Assembly (NCBI GenBank): GCA_035578005.1
Contig: DATJYK010000465.1
Coordinates: 9,508-73,507 of the forward strand
Origin: Gp13-AA77 sp035578005
GTDB taxonomy: Bacteria > Acidobacteriota > Terriglobia > UBA7540
Length of the DNA: 64,000 nt
Direction: 5' to 3'
The notes beneath the pieces were generated by a model. It did no database searches. It saw nothing but the letters and a program-made list of their open reading frames with translations, and was not told the DNA's origin. How positions within the stretch are numbered: position 1 is the stretch's first letter; every line of letters starts with the position of its first letter. The position numbers and the translations under genes are program-made. Shown one piece after another: positions 8,754 through 16,706 of this stretch.

Positions 8754-9404
8754 CTACGATAAGGGCACAACGCCGTGGGCGATGGCGTAGCGGGTAAGCT
8801 CCGCAATGGTTCTCGCCCCAGTGGCTGCCATGATTCGGTACTTGTGAAACTCCACGGTCCGCACCGAGATCCTCAAGATCGCCGCAATCTCCTTGGGGAC
8901 TTTCCCCTCGGCAACAAGTTGCAGGATTTCTCGCTGCCGCGAGGTGAGCTCTGCCTTGAACTTTTTCTCGCGATTGCCATTATCCATCAGAGTGCTCAGG
9001 AGATCGCTAGCCACGAGCGAGGAAATATAGATGCGGCCCTGGATCGCCTCTTGAATGGCCGCTATGATGTCCGCCGGCCCCGATCGTTTGAGAACGTACC
9101 CGGAAGCTCCCGCCCGAAAGGCCGCCGCGGCAAACGTGGCATCCTCGTGCATGGTCAGGAAGATGATTTTCGGAGCGCGCGGCATCTTCCGGATCCGCCG
9201 CGCCGCGTCGATGCCATTCAAGGAAGGCATGGAAATGTCGGCTACGATAACATCGGGTCGAAGCCGCTCGGCGGCGGGAATCAAGTCCCGGCCGCTCTCA
9301 ACGGTTCCCACGATTTCAAATTGCGGCTCCAGGATCCGCCGCAACCCTTCGCTGAACATCCGATGATCATCCGCCAGCAGAACCCTCGAGACAGCCTTGG
9401 TCAT
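8754..9404 (-). CDS. LuxR/NarL-family response regulator
   Basis: A 216-residue response regulator. The receiver domain (about 7-122) starts VLLADDHRMFSEGLRRIL, has the phospho-acceptor Asp in VIVADISMPSLNG, and a conserved Lys in GYVLKRSG. The C-terminal LuxR helix-turn-helix reads LTSRQREILQLVAEGKVPKEIAAIL...VEFHKYRIM. ATG 9404 is preceded by AGGAGG; the longer reading frame upstream has no such site and encodes Arg/Pro-rich nonsense. It precedes the CheB-CheR-kinase gene and is its probable output partner. Its targets are unknown. Confidence 0.93.
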   Translation of the reverse strand: MTKAVSRVLLADDHRMFSEGLRRILEPQFEIVGTVESGRDLIPAAERLRPDVIVADISMPSLNGIDAARRIRKMPRAPKIIFLTMHEDATFAAAAFRAGASGYVLKRSGPADIIAAIQEAIQGRIYISSLVASDLLSTLMDNGNREKKFKAELTSRQREILQLVAEGKVPKEIAAILRISVRTVEFHKYRIMAATGARTIAELTRYAIAHGVVPLS

Positions 9405-10377
9405 GGCACGCCTCCTGTGTCGGCGCTGCGGGAAGCCTGCAAGTAAGCTGCGGCTTCTCATCGGCATCCACCTTATGATAATCCGCCCTTGTAAACCCTC
9501 TTTGGGCCCTGTCCGGCTCAAGCCTGAGGCACCACCTCGGCCGGCTCTCGTGCCTGTGCCGCGCTTAAGTGAATCATCGTGGGAGCCTGGGTTGAAGACA
9601 TTGGCAGGGGGCTCAGGACCCGCAAAAAACGCGGGCTTGAGGCGATCCGGGGATGTGACTCGCCCTGGGCAGGGCACCGGTCCAATCCTCCGCCGCGCCA
9701 GCGGTGAATGGCCTCGGGGGGGCGAATCTGAACCCTCTGAAGTGTGACGAGGGTCACTGACAGGGGTCGGCAAGGAACGGAAGAATAGTCGCAATCGACG
9801 AGTCTCTTCTTACGATCCACGGCATCGGGGTGCCAAAGCGATTACTCGATCCCGGCCATCGGCAGGTTCTTCAGGGGTATCCGTGCATCTCTCGTATGAA
9901 GTAACGCCTCTCTTTCGGGTCTGCCTAAGCAAATTTCAGGAAAAAAGACAACCCGAAACTAGAAAATCCCCGAGTAGACAAGCGACCGACCAGGCAATAA
10001 GCTACGCTTTTCCAGGGTTTTTTTAAGGCAGTTATTACCACCGGTCCACCCTTGGCGCTCTTCTCGTGGTCTCGAGCTCTCGAGAGCCTGGGGTGCAGAG
10101 GAATGGCACACTGGGGGTAGCGGTGCGGGATACCCAGAAGGCCGGCTGAGGGCCCGAGGGCATTTCTCCCGATCCCAAGAAAGGGGGGTGAGGGGGGGCC
10201 GCTGGATTCCCGCTTCCGCTGGATTGATAACCTCGGATAGCCACCTCCGGCGTCAGAGGGTGTCACACCTTCTGAAGCGGGTCCAAGCGGACTTCGACCG
10301 ACACCCGCTTTCACCTGACGTCCTTGGGCCCGTTCGGACCTATCGGAGGCGGCCGGGGCGTATATCGGGAGGTAGAT
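9405..10377. other. Intergenic region between divergent regulators, no gene seen
   Basis: About 970 bp separate the leftward LuxR regulator from the rightward receiver protein. The open frames here have poor codon use and no recognisable domains. It must hold both promoters, but I could not identify convincing hexamers. Confidence 0.5.
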
Positions 10378-10851
10378 ATGAACGTGATCAGCCCTTTCTC
10401 CGCAGCATCAGGAACGGACATGAGAGTGCCGCACGCCCTGCTTGTTCTTGCGAGTGTGGATGATCGCGAAACGCTCTGCTGGAGCGTTGCCGTGTGCGGG
10501 GTGCAACCGGTGCCGTGCTCAACGCTCCAGGAGGCTAAAACTGTGATGGCCTCAGACGCCATCGGCCTTGCTCTCTGTGAGGACCGCCTTTCCGACGGCG
10601 ACTACACGGACTTTCTTCGCGCGGTGCGCTCTTCCGGAAGGCCGATCCCGGTGGTGGTCTGCTCCCGCCGGCTTGACCTCGGCCTCTATCTGGACGCCAT
10701 GGAAATGGGAGCGTACGACTTCGTGGTGCGGCCTTACCAGGAGGCCGACTTGGCATGGATTCTGGAAGGCGCGCTCTGGAAAGCCGGGCTTATGCACCTC
10801 GGGCGTCCATCGGCCCAGGGCAGCGCCGGCGGTAGGTTTTATGAACACTAA
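10378..10851 (+). CDS. Receiver-like (CheY-fold) protein, degenerate
   Basis: A 157-residue single-domain protein with receiver architecture. There is a hydrophobic first strand (ALLVLASVDDRETL), a region LALCEDRLSDGDY where the acceptor Asp is expected, and AYDFVVRPYQEADL, which matches the end of a receiver but has Arg where the conserved Lys of the KPF motif would be. The acidic pair near strand 1 is also weak. It may therefore be a pseudo-receiver or be phosphorylated atypically. GGGAGG lies 6 bases before ATG 10378. It overlaps the next gene by 11 bp, indicating translational coupling. Confidence 0.75.
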   Translation: MNVISPFSAASGTDMRVPHALLVLASVDDRETLCWSVAVCGVQPVPCSTLQEAKTVMASDAIGLALCEDRLSDGDYTDFLRAVRSSGRPIPVVVCSRRLDLGLYLDAMEMGAYDFVVRPYQEADLAWILEGALWKAGLMHLGRPSAQGSAGGRFYEH

Positions 10852-11077
10852 AGTAGCCGACAATTTGCGAGGTCCGCGGCCGAGCGAAGTGTACTGTAGT
10901 CATTGCCATCTCGCGACACCAGGCTGGAAAGAAAAGTGCATCCACTGTTCCAAGCCCCTTGCGCCGCTGGCCGGCGGCAGCAAGAGCGCAGCAGCCCCTG
11001 AGAATGCGAGTCTTTCGGTGAACGTGACCCAGATTAGGTTTCAGGTTCCCACGCGCTTCACCACTGGGGGCCTGTAG
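10841..11077 (+). CDS. Small zinc-ribbon protein (78 aa)
   Basis: Starts inside the end of the receiver-like gene (11-bp overlap). Two CxxC knuckles (YCSHCH and KCIHCSKPL, about residues 19-37) predict a single bound zinc. The remainder, Ala/Gly/Ser-rich then SVNVTQIRFQVPTRF, matches nothing I know. Such ribbons often bind nucleic acid or act as partners of signalling proteins; here the overlap suggests it works with the receiver protein. The stop codon lies at the left arm of an inverted repeat element. Confidence 0.65.
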   Translation: MNTKVADNLRGPRPSEVYCSHCHLATPGWKEKCIHCSKPLAPLAGGSKSAAAPENASLSVNVTQIRFQVPTRFTTGGL

Positions 11078-11246
11078 CAGGTTGCGGAAGGACGAGTGTC
11101 ATTCCAGGCGAGGAATTTCGCCCTACGAAAGGGGGGAATTACGAGACTCCTCGTCGTCTGCGGCTCCTCCCATCGACTTCGCCAGGGAAGCTGAGCAAGG
11201 CCGAAGCCCCGGAATGACAGGGTGGGCAGTCTTTTCCGCAACCTGC
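11077..11246. repeat. 170-bp inverted-repeat element (MITE-like)
   Basis: Perfect 13-bp terminal inverted repeats, GCAGGTTGCGGAA at 11077-11089 and its complement at 11234-11246. An inner perfect 9-bp pair is TGTCATTCC at 11097-11105 and GGAATGACA at 11211-11219. No coding capacity. It abuts the stop codon of the zinc-ribbon gene, whose last residues may be element-derived. Confidence 0.65.
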
Positions 11247-11319
11247 AGCGAGCAAAAGGAATCAAGTTCGGCAGTTCCGGTGAAGGCACGGCAGGTGGGG
11301 CCGCACATCAGAGCCGGAA

Positions 11320-11440
11320 CCGTAGGGGCGCAGCAGGGGAGCGAACGAGCGATTCAACGCCGCTCGCGGCAATGCCCGGGACCGCCGGAATCTTTAAGCC
11401 GTTGGCCTTACGGCCCTCCAGCAACCCGGTTCGCCCTAGT
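11320..11440 (+). repeat. Degenerate direct repeat, copy 1
   Basis: Shares GAACGAGCGATTC, ACGCCG, CGCGG, CCGCCGG and a CCGTTGGCCTT/CGGCC segment in the same order with 11700-11805, at roughly 80% identity by eye. The two copies flank and invade the DUF2934 gene. Confidence 0.6.
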
Positions 11441-11518
11441 GCTGCGCCCAACCGCAAGCCGAGAGAACCGGAATCACCAGAACGCTTTGCCCAATCCACA
11501 GAATCAAAGAGCAAGATC

Positions 11519-11884
11519 ATGACTGCAAATGACAGTACAAACATGCTAGCAACCGGAGGCCAGAACGATCGACATGAGGAGATAGCAGTGCGGGCCTATC
11601 AGCTCTGGCAAGAGAGGGGCTCGCCCCTCGGGTCACCTGACGAGGATTGGCTCCGGGCGGAGCAAGCACCGCCGATCGCGGCCGGAAGTTGCAAGGGCAT
11701 AGCAGGTAGAGTGAACGAGCGATTCGACGCCGCCCGCGGTGCTGTCCCAGGGCCGCCGGGATGTTTAGGCCGTTGGCCTTCCGGCCTCTCATCTCCGGTT
11801 CCTCGCAGGCTGTGCCCTCCCGCATTCAGCGGGAACGAGATCAGCAGCACGTTTCGCCGACTCCGCCGGCAGGCATGTGGTTGA
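11519..11884 (+). CDS. DUF2934 family protein with repeat-derived C-terminus
   Basis: A 121-residue product. Residues about 19-50 (HEEIAVRAYQLWQERG, then SPDEDWLRAEQ) match the short DUF2934 domain, whose function is unknown and which is common in Acidobacteria and Proteobacteria. After the domain the reading frame runs through the second copy of a degenerate direct repeat (about 11700-11805), giving a Gly/Pro/Arg-rich tail that is probably not conserved. ATG 11519 directly precedes the domain. The native gene may have ended soon after WLRAEQ before repeat insertion. Confidence 0.7.
   Translation: MTANDSTNMLATGGQNDRHEEIAVRAYQLWQERGSPLGSPDEDWLRAEQAPPIAAGSCKGIAGRVNERFDAARGAVPGPPGCLGRWPSGLSSPVPRRLCPPAFSGNEISSTFRRLRRQACG
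11700..11805 (+). repeat. Degenerate direct repeat, copy 2
   Basis: Second copy of the repeat at 11320-11440; it overlaps the 3' half of the DUF2934 reading frame. Confidence 0.6.
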
Positions 11885-12823
11885 CGCGGATCAGAAACGG
11901 GAGCTGCTATTGAAGTGCAGCGAGAAGTCGCTGGGCGTGTGGGCCTAGACTCCCTCCAGGCAGACGCCTTCCGCTGCACTTCAATGGCTTCTCCCTCAAG
12001 TTTCCCAAGCCCTTTGTCCTGCGGACGGCTTTTGATGACTTCTACGTTTCTTACAGACCAGGCGACAGTCGGAGGTAAACAGCCTGCCAGATTGGGACTC
12101 GCCTGCTCGGACCCGCGACGTAGGCTCTTGGGGCCGGCATCCCTCACGCTGGCTGCTGCCTGGTGATAATCGGCGTTGCGTTGCAGCGTGCAACGCGCGT
12201 CGGAACAGTGATATTGACCGCACGAACGCGGGAGAGTTGAGCGACACAACTCAGAGCACACAGCCACTCCGCTCTGCCTCAGGCCCATTGTGTATCCCTC
12301 CATTAAACTTGTCGAGGCGCGCCCCGCCTTTTCATCTTGATATCTGCTTTTGAAGCGGCAAAGCCCGGCCAAGCCCAGTCGTCACAACATGAGGTGGAGA
12401 GTCCCCAAAAGGTCGGAGTGAGGTACAGAACTGACGATCAATCGCACACACCTGAAGGAGACACACATCATTCAAGCCGAGATCGCGAGTGCTGACTTCC
12501 GCGAGCCTGCTTTGAGGGCAACGGGTGTAGGGACTTTTGCAGGAGTGCTATTGAAAAATCCCGCGAAAGAGTGCCAAAACGTGCGCGGTGCCTCTCTCAA
12601 GAGAGGCCCATTAAGTCATCATGATCGAGCAGCTTAGGCGACCCGATGAACGCGTTGCTGAGGAACCGTTACACGGACACTTGGGCCTCACTGGGCGCTC
12701 TCATCCCAAAGCCCAAAGCTGTACTCTGCATTTCGGCTCATTGGTGCATGCCCCCAAAACGTCTACATCGTTTATCATGCGGTGAGGTCTTGAACGAGAT
12801 TTCACCGAGCCCGGGGAGATTTC
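11885..12823. other. Intergenic region, no gene seen
   Basis: About 940 bp without a convincing reading frame. Only a second copy of the 18-mer TGTAGGGACTTTTGCAGG at 12526-12543 stands out. The GH51 promoter should lie at its right end. Confidence 0.5.
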
Positions 12824-14710
12824 ATGCCGCCGATTGCGCTTGCACTTGCTCTGTTCCTTCCGAGTCCTGTTGCCGGTCAACAGGCCACGTCCGCGCCGAG
12901 CCCCGAAAAGGTCGCCATTTCCGCCCAGCATTTGACGAAGCGGCCCATCAACGCCATGCAGCAGGGCCAGTTCATTGAGATTCTCTGCAACCTGATTCCT
13001 TCCATCATTGCGCAGCAGGTGGTCTCGACCAGCTTTGAGGAAGCGCCGCCTTGTCACGTCGCCTACAAGGCTGAGACTGACGAGCCTCACCGGCCCTGGT
13101 ACCCGGACGGCGCCGTCGAGGTGGCGAAATATTCGTTCGACACCGCAAATGCCTACAACGGCGCTCGCTCCCAGAAGCTTGAGATCACGGCGCCGCACGC
13201 GCGCGCAGGCATTTCGCAGGACGGTTTCTACTTGAAGCAAGGCGTTACCTACAAATTGCACCTTCACATGCGGAGCGACCCTGGAGTGCAAGTGCGCGCC
13301 AGCCTGCACGGTGGAGGCGGCGTGATTGCCGGTCCGGTGGAGCTTGGCCGTGCGGGCGAACAGTGGACCGCCGCCGAGGCGGATCTGCGCGCCACTCGCA
13401 CCATCGACAGTGCCACGCTTACGATCGACTTCGAAGGCCCCGGCGCGCTGTGGCTCGATCGCGTCTACCTGATCGGCTCGGACGCGGTTCTCGGCATCTG
13501 GCGTCCCGACGTGATGTCGGCGCTCGCGGCCATGCATCCCGGCGTGATTCGGTTCGGCGGGAGCACCACTGAGGATTACGACTGGGAGGGCGGCGTCGGA
13601 CCCTGGGATGAGCGCAAGCCCTTCACCACCGTCTGGGGTGGTCTGGAAGAAAACTTCGTGGGCATCGACGAGTTCGTTCAGCTTTGCAAGCACGTGGGCG
13701 CGGAGCCGCTCATCTGCGTGCGTTGGACCGGCAAGACGCCCGCGGACGCCGCGGCTGAGGTTGAGTATTGCAACGGCGGACCCGAAACGCATTGGGGCGC
13801 GCTGCGCGCCAAGAACGGCCATCGCGAGCCGTACGGCGTGAAGTACTGGCAGATCGGCAATGAGGTAGACGTGACGGCTTACAACACCACCGTGCGCTCG
13901 TTCGCCGAGGCCATGAAGGCGGCCGACCCGTCGATTAAGCTGATCTCGTCGTTCCCCACCCCCAGTCTGCTGGCCGCGGCCGGGACTGCGTTTGATTACC
14001 TCGCGCCCCACCACTACGAGATTGACGACTTGGCACACGAGAACGAGAGCTTCAAAAACCTGCAAGACTGGATCGCGCAGAACGGCGGCAAGGACATTCG
14101 CGTGGCGGTGACGGAATGGAACACCACCGCCGGCGATTGGGGCTTGCGGCGCGGCATGCTGCAGACGCTGGCCAACGGGCTCAGCGTTGCCCGCTACCTC
14201 AACTTGCTCCAGCGCTATGCCGACCTGGTGGAGATCGGCAATCGCTCCAACTTCGCCGACAGCTTCGGCTCCGGGTTCGTGGTGACGGGACCGGGCTGGA
14301 TCTATGAGTCGCCCGCGTATTACGCCCAGAAGTTTTACTCGCGAGCCGCAGGAACCTACCCGTTGCAGGTGGCGAGGGCGCCGCAACAGACCTGGCCGCA
14401 GCAGCAACCTGACATCAGCGCCACCCTGAGCGCAGACGGCAAAGAGTTGCGCATCTATTCCGTGAACGCGACACCGCGGGCAATGCCTGTCCACTTCCGC
14501 CTCGATGGCTTCCCGGCGCCGGTGGCGCTCGGCGTCGTCTACACCTTGGAAGATCATGAACATGGCCTGACGGCGGAAGTGATGAACAGCCGCGACAACC
14601 CTCAGCGCCTGTCGGTGAGCAGCCGGGCGGCGGCGCTCAGCGGCGGGTCGTTTGACTTCTCCTTCAAGCCCTTCACGTTGACGCTGCTCGAACTCAAACT
14701 GGCTCGGTGA
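12824..14710 (+). CDS. GH51-type alpha-L-arabinofuranosidase, secreted
   Basis: A 628-residue glycoside hydrolase of the clan A (beta/alpha)8 type, best matching family 51 arabinofuranosidases that release arabinose from arabinan or arabinoxylan. Hydrophobic residues 1-19 resemble a signal peptide. A beta-rich carbohydrate-binding-like region (about 65-215) precedes the barrel. The acid/base Glu347 sits in YWQIGNEVD and the nucleophile Glu431 in VAVTEWNT, both canonical. A beta-sandwich ends the protein. GGGGAG precedes ATG 12824. It stands alone between repeat-rich stretches. A long open frame on the opposite strand is a shadow. GH51 is preferred over related GH families by length and these motifs. 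Confidence 0.87.
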   Translation: MPPIALALALFLPSPVAGQQATSAPSPEKVAISAQHLTKRPINAMQQGQFIEILCNLIPSIIAQQVVSTSFEEAPPCHVAYKAETDEPHRPWYPDGAVEVAKYSFDTANAYNGARSQKLEITAPHARAGISQDGFYLKQGVTYKLHLHMRSDPGVQVRASLHGGGGVIAGPVELGRAGEQWTAAEADLRATRTIDSATLTIDFEGPGALWLDRVYLIGSDAVLGIWRPDVMSALAAMHPGVIRFGGSTTEDYDWEGGVGPWDERKPFTTVWGGLEENFVGIDEFVQLCKHVGAEPLICVRWTGKTPADAAAEVEYCNGGPETHWGALRAKNGHREPYGVKYWQIGNEVDVTAYNTTVRSFAEAMKAADPSIKLISSFPTPSLLAAAGTAFDYLAPHHYEIDDLAHENESFKNLQDWIAQNGGKDIRVAVTEWNTTAGDWGLRRGMLQTLANGLSVARYLNLLQRYADLVEIGNRSNFADSFGSGFVVTGPGWIYESPAYYAQKFYSRAAGTYPLQVARAPQQTWPQQQPDISATLSADGKELRIYSVNATPRAMPVHFRLDGFPAPVALGVVYTLEDHEHGLTAEVMNSRDNPQRLSVSSRAAALSGGSFDFSFKPFTLTLLELKLAR

Positions 14711-14810
14711 CGAAGGAACCAAGCCATGAGTCTGGCGCCGCGAAATACCGCTTTACAAAACGAGCCTTTTTACCGCCAAAAAGTGGCTTTGTGCAAATTT
14801 TACCGACGCT

Positions 14811-14945
14811 GATTCCAAAAGACTTCTTGGCTTTGTGTAAAATTTACACAAAGCCACCAAGTTGTTGATTGCACATGACTTCTTGGCTTTGGCAGCGACG
14901 GCCAAATCTGTAATCGCGTCATTCTAAAAGACCTCTTGGCTTTGG
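14811..14945 (-). repeat. Tagged short-repeat array C (three units)
   Basis: Three units at 14811-14835, 14867-14891 and 14919-14944, read on the minus strand. Each starts CAAAGCC followed by AAGAA or AAGAG and GTC, then a degenerate tail. Spacings are 56 and 53 bp. A partial fourth unit lies near 14775-14792. Same family as arrays A, B, D and E. Confidence 0.7.
14829..14855. repeat. Perfect 27-bp palindrome inside array C
   Basis: GGCTTTGTGTAAA and its exact reverse complement flank a single central A. It could be a protein-binding site or a 13-bp hairpin stem. Confidence 0.8.
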
Positions 14946-15310
14946 TTAGTATCTTTTTTTCGCGAAGCCTCTGATTAACAGTTGTGTAACCGCCGCCGCC
15001 TTTCCCTCCAGCGTGCCATACCCACAATAAGTTGCTGCGGTCGCCCATCCCGAACCTGGACCTCTTCCTGGCTGTCATCCGGCTAACCTAATCGCCTCTC
15101 TTTCTCTCACCCGGAAACCGGCTTCCAATTTGTCCACCGATTAAATTCGCATTTCCCTTCCCTGGCGCGCCTGCCATCGCGCAGAGAAATGCGCGCCCGC
15201 CTCCCAGACCGCCTTCATCCACTTTTGAGCCTATCACAGACGGGTTCCGATGTCAAGGCTTTAGCGCTTAAGATGTAGGCTAGTTTACGGACGCTTTTGC
15301 ACGAAACCGT

Positions 15311-15729
15311 TCACCCGCCGGCCAGGGGGCGCATTCCGACCAATGTCCAAAAGGCGAGGCCGGGTATGCCGTGAAAATCCCTGGAGTTGTGAGTTACAAG
15401 AGGGTACCCCTGTTGGAGTACTGTCGCTGCCATCCACGCGTCTTCGGGCGATATCGGCTGCGCTCTGCGGATGAAGCGCACTTCCCCCCGCTTCTTGCTA
15501 ATCCCATGGCTCGAAGGTACCACCACGCAGGCCGCCATCCGGGATTCGAGGCGCGCAAGCTGTTTTCGCGCCCCACCCGGCACGATACGCCCCCCGGATA
15601 GAGCTCGGCCACGGTCATGAACGAGATTGCCAGGGTGTGTCCTTTCACGTGGGGTTCGTAAGCATCAGCCAGAGGGTGGTGCTTGAACAGAAAGGAAAAC
15701 ACGTCGGTATCAAGCAGGAGGGTGCTCAC
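15311..15729 (-). pseudogene. VapC-type PIN toxin, frameshifted
   Basis: A PIN-domain ribonuclease toxin split between two frames. From GTG 15729 one frame encodes STLLLDTDVFSFLF...SFMTVAELYPGG, with the first acidic residue (Asp of LDTD) and the Glu of VAEL. It then loses the family pattern near base 15590. The neighbouring frame continues ARKQLARLES...ISPEDAWMAATVLQ...PLVTHNSRDFHGIPG, carrying the remaining acidic residues. Together they match a full-length VapC. A one- or two-base indel around 15580-15600 explains the split. Start overlaps the antitoxin stop (GTGA). It could be a real inactivation or a sequencing error. Confidence 0.8.
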
Positions 15730-15929
15730 AATTTGGCAAGTTCGCGATCTTCGCACCGGCGGGCGTAAATATCCTCGACGAACTGTTCCAATTTTTCGTC
15801 GCTCTTCCACAAATCGGCGCCCTTGCCGAGGATGTCCTCGAGCCTGGTCGGTTTTACGCCTTGCTGCGCCGCGAGCTCTTCAATCGACTTCCGTTCAGAA
15901 AAACCGGACTTCCCGCCATTACTCCCCAT
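15726..15929 (-). CDS. VapB-like antitoxin
   Basis: A 67-residue protein directly upstream of, and overlapping by 4 bases (GTGA), the VapC-type toxin, the usual antitoxin-toxin order. The middle (RKSIEELAAQQGVKPTRLEDIL) is helical, and the acidic C-terminus ends EDIYARRCEDRELAKL, typical of a toxin-wrapping tail. I place the start at ATG 15929 (MGSNGGKSGF). It overlaps the 3' end of the preceding RelE-like frame, as if the vapBC module joined a truncated relE. Family assignment rests on context more than on motif. Confidence 0.7.
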   Translation of the reverse strand: MGSNGGKSGFSERKSIEELAAQQGVKPTRLEDILGKGADLWKSDEKLEQFVEDIYARRCEDRELAKL

Positions 15930-16144
15930 GCTGCCGCGTTTGGAAAGCGATTTTGCGGAGCCAATCCGGCCGACCTGATGCGAGCCTGCCACAGATCGGC
16001 GCTTTCGTCATACTTCTTGGCGTGCAAAGAGGGGTGTTGAAGGTTCGTCAAAAGAAAACGGAGTTGTTTCGCAAAGGCCTTGCGGACCTCAGCCGGCAGG
16101 GCGGCGTAGTCCCGATCGGCCTTCTCCGTGAAGCGGAGTCTCAC
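15854..16144 (-). CDS. RelE/ParE-like toxin, C-terminally altered
   Basis: The first 55 residues (MRLRFTEKADRDYAALPAEVRKAFAKQL, HAKKYDESADLWQARI; shown in parts) fit the RelE/ParE fold. After LWQARIR the family's expected R-D-W-R-x-Y/F strand and catalytic tail are missing and replaced by SAGLAPQNRF and unrelated sequence that runs into the vapB gene. The toxin is therefore probably inactive. GTG 16144 overlaps the stop codon of the upstream AbrB-type antitoxin by 4 bases, a normal coupled module. Confidence 0.65.
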   Translation of the reverse strand: MRLRFTEKADRDYAALPAEVRKAFAKQLRFLLTNLQHPSLHAKKYDESADLWQARIRSAGLAPQNRFPNAAAWGVMAGSPVFLNGSRLKSSRRSKA

Positions 16145-16413
16145 GGACGGAGCTTCTTCGCGCGGCTCCCGGTGCGAGACTCGAGGGCGGCAATCGCTTC
16201 CTCGGCCGTCGAGTAGGGGCCATGGGTGCGGCCGTGCTTGAGGTCGTCAAGGCCCTCAGCTAGGTGCCGGTCAATGAGCCTTTTGGGGGTAAAGGTGATC
16301 TTGCCGCGCTCCACTCGCGCCTCAAGCAGATCGCCAACGTCCACACCAACCCGCTCGCGGATGCGCTGCGGTATTACGATCTGGAATTTGGTTTTTACAG
16401 CAACGATGTCCAT
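16141..16413 (-). CDS. AbrB/MazE-type antitoxin
   Basis: A 90-residue protein with an N-terminal swapped-hairpin AbrB domain (VAVKTKFQIVIPQRIRERVG then VGDLLEARVERGKITFTPK) that binds DNA as a dimer. An acidic/helical C-terminus would neutralise a toxin. It is the first gene of a coupled pair with the RelE-like reading frame (GTGA overlap). I chose ATG 16413 because the domain starts at once; the upstream ATG at 16440 adds nine unrelated residues. Direct repeats AACTGT at 16439-16444 and 16447-16452 lie just upstream and could be an operator. Confidence 0.82.
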   Translation of the reverse strand: MDIVAVKTKFQIVIPQRIRERVGVDVGDLLEARVERGKITFTPKRLIDRHLAEGLDDLKHGRTHGPYSTAEEAIAALESRTGSRAKKLRP

Positions 16414-16516
16414 CGGCGAGCGACCCTGAAGTGAGTTCAACTGTTAAACTGTACAACTCCATCCCCCCGCTGTCAACTTTCACACGTGAGGTAGGCGCCA
16501 CCCGCGAACGCCCAAA

Positions 16517-16613
16517 CGCAGTCATTCCCGCGAAAGCGGGAATCCATTCTAGAAGTCCCTGGAAAGAAGTATCAAAGAGGAAGTGGATTCCCGCCTTCGC
16601 GGGAATGACTGCG
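16517..16613. repeat. Palindromic repeat R (copy 2)
   Basis: Arms at 16517-16546 and 16584-16613 match copy 1 with one change in the left arm. It separates two oppositely oriented toxin-antitoxin modules. The sequence AGCAAATGACACC follows the right arm both here and in copy 1. Confidence 0.85.
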
Positions 16614-16666
16614 CGTTCCCCTGAGCAAATGACACCCCTACCGAAGAGCCCGAGGAGCCACTGAGT

Positions 16667-16693
16667 TTGACACATCCCATGGGATGTTACACT
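16667..16693 (+). promoter_or_regulatory. Promoter with operator palindrome for the PIN/antitoxin module
   Basis: TTGACA at 16667-16672 and TACACT at 16688-16693 are 15 bases apart. The interval is filled by a perfect 16-bp palindrome ACATCCCATGGGATGT at 16672-16687. The start codon follows within 20 bases. This is the layout of an autorepressed toxin-antitoxin promoter; the downstream ribbon-helix-helix-like antitoxin is the likely repressor. A second small dyad, ACACT-CTAT-AGTGT, spans 16689-16702. Confidence 0.6.
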
Positions 16694-16706
16694 CTATAGT
16701 GTGTCG

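Larger units (their letters stand above)
14711..15310. other. Intergenic region with repeat array C
   Basis: Gene-free 600 bp. It holds the short-repeat cluster at 14811-14945 and a perfect palindrome; the part after 14950 shows nothing recognisable. Confidence 0.5.

Noticed and set aside
12701..14722. 673-residue open frame opposite the GH51 gene
   Set aside because: It is an Arg/His/Gly-rich shadow frame, common in GC-rich DNA; the plus-strand protein has intact catalytic motifs and a good ribosome site.
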